This document shows positions 33,181 to 43,300 of a DNA stretch of 64,000 bases, one piece after another. Under the pieces are notes generated by a model, which was not told the DNA's origin, did not search any database, and saw nothing but the letters and a program-made list of their open reading frames with translations. The translations under genes were made by a program, and so were the position numbers. How positions within the stretch are numbered: the stretch's first letter is position 1; each line of letters starts with the position of its first letter. Location of the stretch: contig QVRM01002067.1 of NCBI GenBank assembly GCA_003439945.1, positions 1,834,501-1,898,500 on the forward strand. The letters are read 5' to 3'. The DNA is from Dermanyssus gallinae (lineage: Eukaryota > Arthropoda > Arachnida > Mesostigmata > Dermanyssidae).

Positions 33181-33181
<1 letters not shown>

Positions 33182-34137
33182 CTTTGATTAATTGATTTTT
33201 CTTTTCCTTTCGACGCGCCGAGCACATGATCTTCGTTCTAGCCCCTGGGCAACCTCCGCAGTACGGAGGCTGTATGCTTTCGAGTGTATTTGCAAGTACT
33301 CATGAACAAAACGATGTGTTTTATTCAATTCCGCCACTAGGATTGCAGACGTCAGGTAGAATTTCCTAAAGAATTGCCTCATTTTCCAAGAACCCCTTTA
33401 AGAAAAATATTTATATTTAAATATATAGAGAGGTGACGCTAGGGATGAGTGTTACGCCAAGGTAGACAATTTGGAGACAAATTCTACTAGGAATCCATCC
33501 AAATGAATAATATTTTAAGATGCGAATTCCGTTGTGCTGGCTACACAGAAACTAGTGGCTACTATGATATGATATATATCGCTCAAATATATTAATTGTA
33601 CAGTGTACATGTGTAATTTTTTGTAGGGCTTAAAATACATTTACGTACGATTCAGCAAAAGCATACAGGTTGTCTCCACAACATGCTCACACTCAGACAG
33701 TGTGGAACTCAGTCACCAAACAGCAAGTAACAAAAAACAAGCCTTGGCGCTTGGCAAGTGTCGATACTCACTAAAACCCCACATATCTGCACGACAGTGC
33801 CTATATATATGTATCCCCCTTAAGATGACCCTTCGGAAGTACATCTATGCTTAGTACTTTGATACCACACAGATCATAAAGCGTATAATTATTATAACAC
33901 AAATGTCTAAGGCAAGGTAGCATTTCTTCGCGCAAGGCTGCGATTCTTTGTGTTGATAGAATATGTATATATACGCTTATGATGTGTACAATTGCAATTT
34001 AAAAATGTATACATATATATATATATATATATATATGGTTTTATGCATTTACTGAATGTAAGCTCGAGCATTACTTACCTTCGTCGAATATCTAATATTA
34101 CTTACCTTCGTTGATATATATTTTATCAGTCATTAGT

Positions 34138-34140
34138 TTT

Positions 34141-34185
<45 letters not shown>
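34138..34185. repeat. (CT)n-(TA)n compound microsatellite
   Basis: CT units followed directly by TA units. Confidence 0.9.
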
Positions 34186-34188
<3 letters not shown>

Positions 34189-34399
34189 TCTGGTTTGATG
34201 ACAATGGCGGAGTGAGTAAAGGTTGTATGTTTCCGTGCAAAAAGATCGGAAGAGTTTACGATTCGTAATTGAAAAAGTGTTGCGCGTTGTCATGGTTTCT
34301 TTACACGATCTGTCTGTGGGGCGGGAGAAGGATTGTTGGGAATCCCTGTTCTTGCGAACAACAATGACGCAGCTACAGACGCGCGGCCGCAGCAACAAA

Positions 34400-37100
34400 A
34401 CAGCTCCATTTATTCATCCATTTATTCACTGAGTTGAGGCTGACTGGGCCGAGCCGACGAGCGACGACCAGGCAACGCGTGGAGTGCGCGTGCCCGGGGC
34501 AACTTTTCCGTCTCCTCTTCCCGTCTTCGAGCAGTTCCTGCTGCAGCCCTCGTTTTCCACCCTTCCTCCTTTATTTCTTTTTCTCCACCACTGCCGCCCG
34601 ACCGTCCATATGGGCGCCCCCCCCCCCGCGCGCGCGTCATCCGCCTCATCGTCCGCCAACGCCGCTACCACCAATGCTGGTGCTGCTTTTGGAGGTTTCC
34701 CTTCTCCTTTCCTCACTCCTCTTCCGCTTCCTCCTCCTAATTTCTCTCCTCTCTTCCGGCTTGTCTTTACCGGCGTATCTTTCTCTTGGGGTGTTTTCGT
34801 CTTGCTCATCGTCTACAATCTCATAAATGTATTCATTCACTTGCAGTCCTCACTCATTCGACGACGACGTCGGCGACGGCGACTCCTCGATTCGGACTGG
34901 TGGTGGTGGTGGCGGGTGGGTGGATGCGCGCATCTGCGAGCGACCGAGGAAGGAAGGAAGGAAGGAAGGAAGGGAGGGAAGCAACCGAGAAAGGAGAAAG
35001 GGTGAGCGCGCGCTACGGAGGAAGTGAGATGAGTCCTTCCCACCCACCACGCGACGGTGGCTCCCTCTGGCCGCGCCGGGTGGCAATACAGAGTTGCAGC
35101 CTCGTTCGCCAGCTCGGACGGACGGCCGGACGGTTGCTCTGTCGTCGATCGATTGCGCGCATCGTGCGCACACTAAAAGAGAGAGACAAGGCAACTACTG
35201 TGACTGGTGCTATGCTACTACGAGACGGTCATCCAGCCAGCTAGCCAGCCAGCCTGCCAGGCGAGCAGGCCAGCAGACAAGCAGGAGACTCGGCGGTCGG
35301 TGTCAGTAGCAGCAGCAGTAGCATCAGCAAAAGCAGCTACGCTCAGCAATAGCAGCGGAGACAGCCTCTCTAGCATCTACATCGTTGTGAATGGTGGCTT
35401 GTGAGTGACGACTGGTCCTCGTGCTCGAATTGCCCTTATTTCATCGTCATCTGCTGACTCTGGATATCTGTCCGTTCGTCGCGTCCACTCATTCATTCAT
35501 CCGTCGTCGTCACCGTCGTCACCGTCGTCGTCGCTATTTGGCTGTCCATCGAATGCCTCGAATATTTCTCCTACTCTCTTCTTTCCTTTAGCATCCCTTT
35601 GCCTCTTACCAAACACACGAGAGAGCTCTGCGTGTAAGTGCATCCGTTCGTCCGTTCCTCCGTCTGTAGCTGTTTCTTCTTTCTCTCATTTTTGTTACGC
35701 TCTCTCACGTTAACGGCGGTTACGTAGCGTTGTTAGAACGATAGCGAACCTTTTTGAAGATTGACAACGACAACGAGAGCGGCAGTGGTGGCAGCGACGT
35801 CCGCAGTTATCGTGTGCATGCGACCCAGCATCAAACCAACGGTTGACATCGCCTGACGATGCCAGACGATGCGCGAATACTAGGAAGAGAGTGACAGGGA
35901 GAGAGAGAGAACGAGATATTTTCTAAAGCTCATTTCGAGACCCAATTGAGTGAGCGGTATCGAGAACCGAGAAGCGAGTGGTGATGATAGCGGCAACAGT
36001 GATGGCATCGGGCATCGCTGACAATTCGACCTCGATCGAGCTAGTGGATTGCCTAACTGACTAGCGACTTATGTGACCATGATCGTGTTCTTGTCGTCAT
36101 CATCATCATCACAGCTGTGTGTCGAATAAAGGACGGATGCACCTCGCTACATCGCTCGGTTTGATGCTCGTATTTTGCGCAGCTACATACGGAAGTTCGC
36201 AGGCCGCACCTCGTTTGTTCTAGTTGGCTGGCAGCCAGACCGACAGACAGACAGCCAGACAGACAGGCACTTCACGACAGTTACCGTCCGAAATCGTTGG
36301 TTTTGTCGTTGATGACCCCGTCATGAGCGCCGGCGTATGAGCGTCGGTATATGACAGCATCACTGTGGGGGGTTATGGGCAAATCGGACTACTACTGCTT
36401 GTTTTGCTACCCGTTTGTGTTGTTCATTGATTGACAACTCTGACGACACTTGGACGTCAACGATAACCAATTCGCATGCCGGTCTCATTCTCCGCATGCA
36501 GGAGGAGTGTCATGAGGCGAATAGCCGCCCGACGTGCGTGCGTGATCATCAGCTATTCCTCACTCCACTCTTTCTCCTCGTCCACATTCCCCTCGTAGAC
36601 CATCGGCAGGTTGTGTCCACAAGAATATTAAGTCGCGGTCTGCACATCGTCGTCGTCGTCGTCATCATCAGTATCACTCTCAGCATCATCATCATTATCA
36701 TCAGCATCTCTCTTGTAATATCTCGTATCAATAAAAAAAACTTGTCTGCTTGTCTGTGTAAGCCACGTGACAAACTTCTACTGTCGTATAGTTCCCGCCG
36801 CTACTAATACTTCGGCCACTACTACAACTACTATTTGATCGTTTTCATCTGCAGCTGTAAAACAACGTGTCGCCTTTGTTGCAACTGATGCTGCTGTTGT
36901 TGTTGTTGTTGATGTTGTTGCCCAAAGGTGGAAGTTGTGTTCTTGCTGACTGATTGATGGTGCATCGTAGCTGAGGCTGAGTCTGTGATACCGGTTAGCC
37001 ACAGCTAAGGGCTGTGTGTGAATGATTCCTGCTCCCAATGGACGGTACAATTAGCTCGGTAGCCGCGCTGTCTCTAGTCGCAGTTACTTATTCTGCTTCT
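34400..37100. other. GC-rich, simple-repeat-rich island; candidate host-gene promoter/5'-UTR
   Basis: Composition changes sharply from the AT-rich surroundings: CpG-containing GC-rich DNA, purine and pyrimidine tracts, a GAAG run near 34952-34980, CAGC/CCAG runs near 35230-35275, CAG runs near 35308-35360 and GTC/ATC runs near 36650-36705. Many ORFs of 60-170 codons overlap on all frames, the picture produced by low-complexity GC-rich DNA, so none is called. Such sequence is typical of promoters and long untranslated exons of developmental genes in compact arthropod genomes. That reading is inference. Confidence 0.4.
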
Positions 37101-38039
37101 GCTGCTGCTGCTTCAACTTGCCACAGATGAACAGAGAACGGTTTCTGCTTCGGCGGCAAGGACTCAGTAACAGCAACCAGCAGTTCATCATGACAACATA
37201 GGCAACCTAATCGCGATCCTCGGTGTAATTGTTTTCGTTGTTATTGTTGTTGTTATTACCACTACTGTCGTGTTCGCGGCTAGTGACTAGTGCTAACCCC
37301 AACGGTGTTTGTTGCCAACGTCAGTTAGTGAACGTCTCGACCCTGCTAGAGCAGATGGTGCACCGGATACGGTTACCTTCAATTAAAAAAGAAACATGTG
37401 ACCCAGCCCAGGCCTTGAGCAAGATAAAGGCCGTCTAGACAAGCGATAACGTACAAAAGTATATGTGGCTATCTTGTGCTTCTGTTGAGGTGACACTGGT
37501 CCTCATTATGTTGTGATAAAGGCTCCTAGCTAGATGAATGTGCTGTGACATCCGTCACTGCCGTCGGTGTGGATTTGCGAAAACACTGCATCTTCTGCAA
37601 CGCGTTCCTCGATTGGAGGTTGTTTGTGTGAGCTCAGTGTGTCATTCCTGGTGCTTGTGTGCACAAGTTACGCTGGCTTCATTCTGCCAGTTTCCTGTTG
37701 GAATACGTGAACTGCTGTTACAACCCTCGTTTGCATCAGGGGTCACAGACGCCAAGAAAGCCGTTATCCCGTCTTCAACCGTGCCGCGTTTGGCACATCC
37801 AGCAACTGACCATAGCTGGCAACATAACAAAAGGCAAGTAAAATGGTTTGCTCCAAATGTTTCTCTCCTCCATGACATGGCCATTACGGTACAGACAAAA
37901 ACTGCAAAGGAACTAGAACTGAATGCTAAAAAACACTAAAGTATACGAAGAGGTGGATGAACGAAGCCGCTTTAGTAATTTCTCCAGAAAAAGGCGAGGT
38001 TTAACTGCTAATAAAATGAAAGCATAGAGCGTTTTCATA
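37101..38039. other. Unassigned, moderately GC-rich
   Basis: Two plus-strand ORFs: 37229-37438 (69 codons; the leucine-rich start comes from a GTT repeat) and 37538-37939 (133 codons, ending TVQTKTAKELELNAKKH). The second is the better candidate for a real exon, but no domain is recognised. Confidence 0.3.
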
Positions 38040-38089
38040 TGGAAAGTTTGTAAACGCTAAGGCACTATCGTTACTGTCAACCAACAGCA

Positions 38090-38620
38090 CCTAGTATGGG
38101 ACTTTAGCCTACTAAAATCCCAATCTTCTCTACTCCACCCCTAGAGTTCGGAAACGTGTGGCACTACTTCGAGACCGTACGAGGGGAGCCTCGTGTTCTA
38201 CCGACTCTAATGGATCTTGTCGTGCCTTCAGCCCACGAACCCGAGGGGATGCGTTCAGCCGTTCTACAGGGGGCTGGGTTGCCATAGCTCCTTACGGAGT
38301 ACCCTAACCTCAACCACTCACTGGCATCTGCGTGCCTCGGTAGCGCGCGCGGCGAGCGTTCTTTAGCCGCAAATTATCGCGCATAAGATGCGGCTAAAGA
38401 ACGAAAGAAGTCGCCTTCCTACATAGCAATATGTTGAGCTTCTGCGGACCTGGGCTAGGACGGAACAAAACGAGAACGTATGTTCAACGTCGTCTGGCTG
38501 CTCTGACGTGCAGGGTGTGCATGTGTCTATCTGCGATATCCCAATCCGCACCACATAGGTTTGAAGTTGGCCGTTGCCCGTGAGAACCTGTGCTGAGAAG
38601 TACGAAGGTGAAAGAATGAG
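38090..38620 (-). pseudogene. R1-clade non-LTR 3' end, copy 3
   Basis: Minus strand: SAQVLTGNGQLQTYVVRIG then CTPCTSEQPDDVEHTFSFC, which keeps the C-x2-C-x9-H-x4-C finger of elements 1 and 2. Further downstream, near 38120-38085, GATTGGGATTTTAGTAGG with CCCATACTA corresponds to the conserved 3'-UTR hairpin. The 5' end is truncated near 38600-38690, where an oppositely oriented R1-clade piece begins. Confidence 0.7.
38357..38403. repeat. Perfect 15-bp inverted repeat, 17-base loop
   Basis: CGTTCTTTAGCCGCA (38357-38371) and its exact complement at 38389-38403. It lies at the end of the coding part of R1-clade copy 3. Confidence 0.9.
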
Positions 38621-38689
38621 GCTGCAATTAATCAGGTCAAGTAGGCCCGGTACTTATGGAACTCAGCCCCATAAGTATATGTTCGAAGC

Positions 38690-39655
38690 CAGCCAATGCA
38701 ATCGCAAAAGTTCTGCCAAGCATTTACGAACCAAAGTAATGCAGTAGCAGATTGCTGATGCCAGTGATCGATCACGCTTTGCGGGTTCCCGGTCTGGCTC
38801 AAGGACCTTTTTAAAACGAAGAAAAGTCCTTGGAAGCACCCAGAGAGTGGCGGCTCTTAGGATTATCCAAGTACATCTGACGCCTAGTAGAAGCGCTGCC
38901 TTTATGCTGGCAGAACCCCTGTCCTAAGGCCTGAAGAAAAGAAAAGGCGAGGACTGTGGGACAACTGTAATCCGAGCTGTACTACAAAAAATACAAAATC
39001 TACGAGAGAGAAAATGCAATGAAGGCATGTCAGGCCAAATAAAACTCTATACCTTCTGGACCACCAGGGCGCACATTCTAATCTCTCATTGCATCCAGGT
39101 ACGAAACATCACCTCATGTAATGATTCCTCACCTCATGATACTTACGAGGCATGGGGACTTCCAGAGGTTCCTTTTTGGAATTGAAAAGCTCTTTCAGCA
39201 AGTTGTGCTCAATTCCAGGAAGGAGCGGAGGATGATATGAATCATACTCTTCTAAAGTACTAACACTAAGGCAGGCTACAACCACAGTAATAGCAAAACT
39301 GGGGCACGAACAAGCTATTGAGGGTGACAAAGAGGGAGAAAATATTCCAAACCCGCAGAGGTACACTTTAAAGAGTCTGTAGACTGCATATGTGTCACCG
39401 CGGTGGACGGTGGAAAAACTCGTAAGTGGCCCCAGCCAAGTTGTCCGAGTAGCTTTCGCCACTTTTCCTGATGGCCCATAGTGCCGTTCTATGGAAATCT
39501 GGGCCATCAGAGAGGGCAGCTTGAGCGAGGAGGTGCGTTTAGTGGTTATGATTCCTATGCCAACAACCATCCGCTGGGGTTGAGTCCAAGTGGGAGCTTT
39601 CTTATTCCCTACTCGCCGCGATAAGCGTAGTAACAGTTAATTCTCCCCCCTCCCA
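38690..39655 (+). pseudogene. R1-clade non-LTR 3' end, copy 4
   Basis: Plus strand: AKVLPSIYEPK, VAALRIIQVHLTPSRSAAFM then LAEPLS and LKKRKGEDC align with the region after the reverse transcriptase in elements 1 and 2. Then MILTRHGDFQRFLFGIEKL, and in another frame CAQFQEGAEDDMNHTLLKY, the finger with its second and fourth Cys lost. A degenerate version of the 3'-UTR hairpin may lie near 39573-39592. The copy ends in an A-rich stretch about 39650. The 153-codon minus-strand ORF over 39109-39570 is its antisense shadow. Confidence 0.7.
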
Positions 39656-39868
39656 AAAAAATTATATATATATACATTCACGGTGCCCGGATTTTTTAAA
39701 AATCAATATAGAAAATGGTATGTCCAATGGAACATAGTCTTTGACAAATCTTGTTTCAAGGTGAGCGTGATACTACTAAAATCTGCGACACTGGTGTTAT
39801 TGTTTGACATATGACCAACTTATATAAATCACTCGTCATAGCTCTAGAGAAACACAATAATAGCCATA

Positions 39869-41189
39869 CGAGGTGTGTTCAAAACGTATCGCGACTTTTG
39901 AATTTTCGCGGGTTACGTATACTCGAATTTCGATTTTTTGTGGCGTTATGTTGGTACTCATGTCTCTCACTTATGCCGACAAGCTCGGCCATTTTGAATG
40001 TTCACTTAATTGTTGACAGCTGCTTTGCTTGCACGTGTTTTGGATCGTCTTCGATTTTTACCTATTCAAAGAAATGGATCAAAGAACCTGTATCAAATTT
40101 TGTGTGAAAAACGAAATTAAGTGCGCGGATGCATTCCGAATGTTGACTGTGGCATACGGAGAAGCTACCTTGGACCGAAGCAACGTTTATAGGTGGTACA
40201 AAATTTTCTCAGAAGGCCGAGAAGATGTGAACGACGAAGAGCGTGCCGGACGCCCGAGCACTTCAACAACAGACGAAAAAATTAATGAAGTGGAGAAAAT
40301 GGTATTGGCCAATCGTCGAATCACCGTTAGAGAAGTTGCTGAGGACCTAAACATATCGATTGGCTCGTGCCATTCGATTTTTATCAATGATTTGGGCATG
40401 AGACGGGTCGCCGCGAAATTCGTACCAAAATTGCTCAATTGCGACCAAAAACAGCATCGCATGAACATTGCTAATGAGATGTTGGACTCTGTCGGCGACG
40501 ACCCAAATTTGCTCCAGAGGGTCATAACTGGTGACGAATCGTGGGTTTATGGTTATGACGTGGAAACCAAAGCTCAATCATCTCAATGGAAGCTGCCGCA
40601 CGAACCAAGACCGAAAAAAGCGCGCCAAGTTCGGTCGAATGTGAAAGTTTTGCTGACAGTTTTCTTCGATTGCAGGGGCGTGGTGCATCATGAGTTCTTG
40701 CCACAGGGTAGAACGGTCAATAAGGAATATTACCTGCAAGTTATGCGCAATTTGCGCGAAGCAATCCGCCAGAAACGCCCGGATTTGTGGAAGAACAAAA
40801 ATTGGCTTTTGCACCACGATAACGCCCCTGCTCACACATCGTTGCTTGTGCGCGAGTTTTTGGCCAAAAACAACACACTAATGATGCCGCAGCCACCGTA
40901 TTCCCCAGATCTGGCCCCCTGTGACTTTTTCTTGTTCCCTAAACTGAAGACGCCCATGAAAGGACGACGTTACGCTACGCTTGACGAGATAAAGACGGCA
41001 TCGAAGGAGGAGCTGAACAAGATTAAAAAAAATGGTTTTTTGAAGTGCTTCGAAGATTGGAAAAACCGTTGGCACAAGTGTATAATATCTCATGGGGATT
41101 ACTTTGAAGGGGACAAAATAGATATTCATGAATAAATGAATAATTTTTGAAAAAACACAAAAGTCGCGATACGTTTTGAACACATCATG
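39869..41189 (+). mobile_element. Complete mariner DNA transposon with intact transposase
   Basis: Terminal inverted repeats of 32 bp at 39869-39900 and 41158-41189 are identical except for three positions near the outer end; the inner part includes TGTTCAAAACGTATCGCGAC. TA dinucleotides flank both sides (39867-39868 and 41190-41191). Length 1321 bp. It differs in sequence and subfamily from the mariner at 7448-8703. Confidence 0.95.
40074..41135 (+). CDS. Mariner transposase, intact, 353 aa (DD34D)
   Basis: DNA cut-and-paste transposase that binds the element's inverted repeats and moves it between TA sites. The ATG at 40074 (MDQRTCIKFCVKNEIKC) is chosen because the protein then has the normal family length; an in-frame ATG at 40029 would add 15 residues of no similarity. 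The N-terminal helix-turn-helix region carries CADAFRMLTVAYGEATLDRS, a second helix-turn-helix has ITVREVAEDLNISIGSCHSI, and the catalytic Asp residues lie in VITGDESWVY, HHDNAPAHTS and YSPDLAPCDFFLF, with 34 residues between the last two. No stop or frameshift is present and all catalytic motifs are canonical, unlike the 7.5-8.5 kb mariner. A leader of about 170 bp follows the left repeat. It may be active or recently active; that is inference. Confidence 0.93.
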   Translation: MDQRTCIKFCVKNEIKCADAFRMLTVAYGEATLDRSNVYRWYKIFSEGREDVNDEERAGRPSTSTTDEKINEVEKMVLANRRITVREVAEDLNISIGSCHSIFINDLGMRRVAAKFVPKLLNCDQKQHRMNIANEMLDSVGDDPNLLQRVITGDESWVYGYDVETKAQSSQWKLPHEPRPKKARQVRSNVKVLLTVFFDCRGVVHHEFLPQGRTVNKEYYLQVMRNLREAIRQKRPDLWKNKNWLLHHDNAPAHTSLLVREFLAKNNTLMMPQPPYSPDLAPCDFFLFPKLKTPMKGRRYATLDEIKTASKEELNKIKKNGFLKCFEDWKNRWHKCIISHGDYFEGDKIDIHE

Positions 41190-41663
41190 TAAATGCACAT
41201 TTGCTAAAATGTTTTAGTTATAAGCGTTGTCAGTGGGTATATAGTTTTTCTCTTGAGGTATTGAGCGTGAAAACTAATACAAGATATTCAATTTTTGCGA
41301 AGTATTTTTTGAACGACCATGTCACTCCTAGACAGGACTTCTCGGAAGCCACGATGTTAAAAAAAAATCCGAACCCTGTATATATGTGCGTAGAATGGAC
41401 GGATGAGTCTAATATTCGATTGACGTGTTCACCTAAGCATCCATATCACCCTTTTATATTAAGGGCGCTTAGAATGGTTGTATAAGCGTATATGTCGAGA
41501 TATTCTTGTGGCAGCATGGTCGCTGACTCCCAGCGCTATGGTTTATCATCTATGCTCAATGAGCATCGCTCAAAGAGAGGTCGTTAAACAACTGAGATCG
41601 AACGGGCGACACCGCGATAGACGACAACCATGACTAGCGCACTAGCCCCCTAGACCACGCCTT

Positions 41664-41694
41664 TTATATATATCTATATATCTATATCTATCTA

Positions 41695-41729
<35 letters not shown>

Positions 41730-41744
41730 ATATATATCTATCTA

Positions 41745-41783
<39 letters not shown>

Positions 41784-41788
41784 ATCTA

Positions 41789-41837
<49 letters not shown>

Positions 41838-41838
41838 A

Positions 41839-41886
<48 letters not shown>

Positions 41887-41914
41887 TATACGTATATATA
41901 TATATATATATATA
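41664..41914. repeat. (TA)n/(TATC)n compound microsatellite
   Basis: About 250 bp of TA units interrupted by blocks of TATC/TCTA units, the longest tract in the window. Confidence 0.95.
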
Positions 41915-42599
41915 CATGTGTGTGCATATGTACCTGGATGGGCTCTTGGGGATGAGCTTGCCAAGACAGACAGGGAGAGAAATGATGGGCGCCATCTAAT
42001 AGTAGAAAGAAGAGTAGATCAAGAGATCAGAAGAAGTGGGAGAAGAAAGCAACGAACGCGGTTTCGTTGGCCAACAACGCGCTCCAACGCGGGCGCGTTG
42101 TGCAGCTAAGCACACGACACCGGTGCCGGTCGGGCCTCTCGAGTGAGCCGTTACTCGTGAGCGAGCTGGCCGCAGTGCACCACTAGAGAGTAATCCAGTC
42201 GCTGCCAACGGGCGGGCGGACGGACGGACGGACGGACAATCAGATAGACAGACAGACTGTTTACTGCTTGTGTGGCTACTGCTGCTACAAGCACTGCTAC
42301 AAACATGACTATGCTTACTACGGCTGCTACCAGGACTAGTGTCACCAGGAACGCCTGGGTTCACCACGACTTCTCAGGGCCTACAAGGGGCCCTTCATTC
42401 ATTCATTCATTCGAAACCATCGCCTTTCCAGTACAATAAGTGCCAACAGCAAAACACGGACCGAAAAAAAAGCTAAGAAGAGAGCGAAAAAGAGAGTGCG
42501 CGATTTACGCATTGAAATAGAAATTCATGAAAATCATACTTAACAAGATATAAAAAAATGAACGCAATTTTTGTGGCTCGGTTAGAAGACTGTATCTAT
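41915..42599. other. Short GC-rich stretch, no gene recognised
   Basis: 42000-42370 is richer in GC with GGAC/CAGA-type tetranucleotide runs (for example about 42220-42240) and a short CATT run near 42392-42410. Minus-strand ORF 41996-42367 is low-complexity and not called. Confidence 0.4.
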
Positions 42600-42639
42600 G
42601 GCAACAAATGCTTGATTGAAATATTTTGCATGTTTCGGT

Positions 42640-43300
42640 GGGGACATTTCTAACGAACGTATTTATAATCAATTGAACCGCCGTTCGCTTGAATCACTGA
42701 CTCAATTCGAGATCTAAACCCATTTGCAGGAAATTTAAATTCGGACTGCAATTCAGTCAAGAGTGCTTGTCTCAGAACATACTCGTATGCGCCGGCAGGC
42801 ACTCTTAGACTGAACGGCTGATATGAGCGGATGGGCTATCCTGGTAAAATGCGTATTGCGGAACATAAGGCGCAGACTGTATCCACGGTGTCACACTACA
42901 GCTTGCACAATACTCATGCAAATGAATGTCTCTGTTTGGTTATTTTGAAAAATATAGCGTCATCACATGTCTTGAACTAGATACACTTAGGACGTACATA
43001 TAAAGTGAAATTGCGCTCCTCCTGACAATCGGGGCTTTTTGGATGGGTAAGCCAACGGTAAGTCTGTCAATTGACATTTACGGTATAAGATTGATACCTC
43101 AGATCCTCGTAAACAATTTAATGAACGGCTCGCCGTGGCACATCAAGTTTAGAGCTCAAAGCATGCATCGAACGAGGATCGTTGCTAGGAGCGTCGTTCA
43201 AAGTGCATTGCCTCACTGTGTTTTGGAGTCCTTACGCGGCGCACTTTACCGTGAATCCTCCGCTCTGCTGCGTACGAACCAGGTTCTGCTTCTTCTACAG
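42640..43300 (-). pseudogene. Tc1-like transposase fossil
   Basis: Minus strand from about 43273: RTQQSGGFTVKCAA, a stop, then NDPRSMHALSSKLDVPRRAV and, after another stop, IVYEDLRYQSYTVN, which has the pattern of the second helix-turn-helix of Tc1-like transposases ('NPRRSMRKLASELNVSRRTVQRIVKEDL'-type). Near 42757-42664 comes TELQSEFKFPANGFRSRIES then VIQANGGSID, which resembles the C-terminal end. The catalytic core between them is absent, so this is an internally deleted or decayed copy. I found no terminal repeats. Confidence 0.55.

Larger units (their letters stand above)
31998..34137. other. Intergenic with microsatellites
   Basis: No recognised gene. Contains the possible core promoter at 32772-32823, the (TTA)n tract at 33121-33180 and a short (TA)n tract near 34013-34035. 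Confidence 0.5.
39810..41340 (+). repeat. Dispersed repeat interrupted by the mariner
   Basis: The segment right of the mariner (41195-41330) aligns over about 130 bp, at roughly 70% by eye, with 55846-55985. The segment left of it (ATGACCAACTT...TAAATCACTC near 39810-39835) resembles 55700-55735. Together they look like one copy of the 55.7-kb repeat with the mariner inserted at a TA inside it. Confidence 0.5.

Noticed and set aside
34434..35404. Several ORFs of 65-173 codons on both strands
   Set aside because: All are driven by GC-rich simple repeats and overlap one another. No frame is better than the others.
37229..37438. Signal-peptide-like ORF (MFSLLLLLLLPLLS)
   Set aside because: The leucine run is a GTT triplet repeat; nothing downstream supports a secreted protein.
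39109..39570. 153-codon minus-strand ORF
   Set aside because: Antisense of the R1-clade relic on the plus strand, where the homologous residues are.
38090..39655. Twin-priming (5' inversion) of a single R1-clade insertion
   Set aside because: It looked attractive because copy 4 ends where copy 3 begins in element order. But copy 4 also contains its own C-terminal finger region near 39190-39250, so the two pieces overlap in content and are separate copies.
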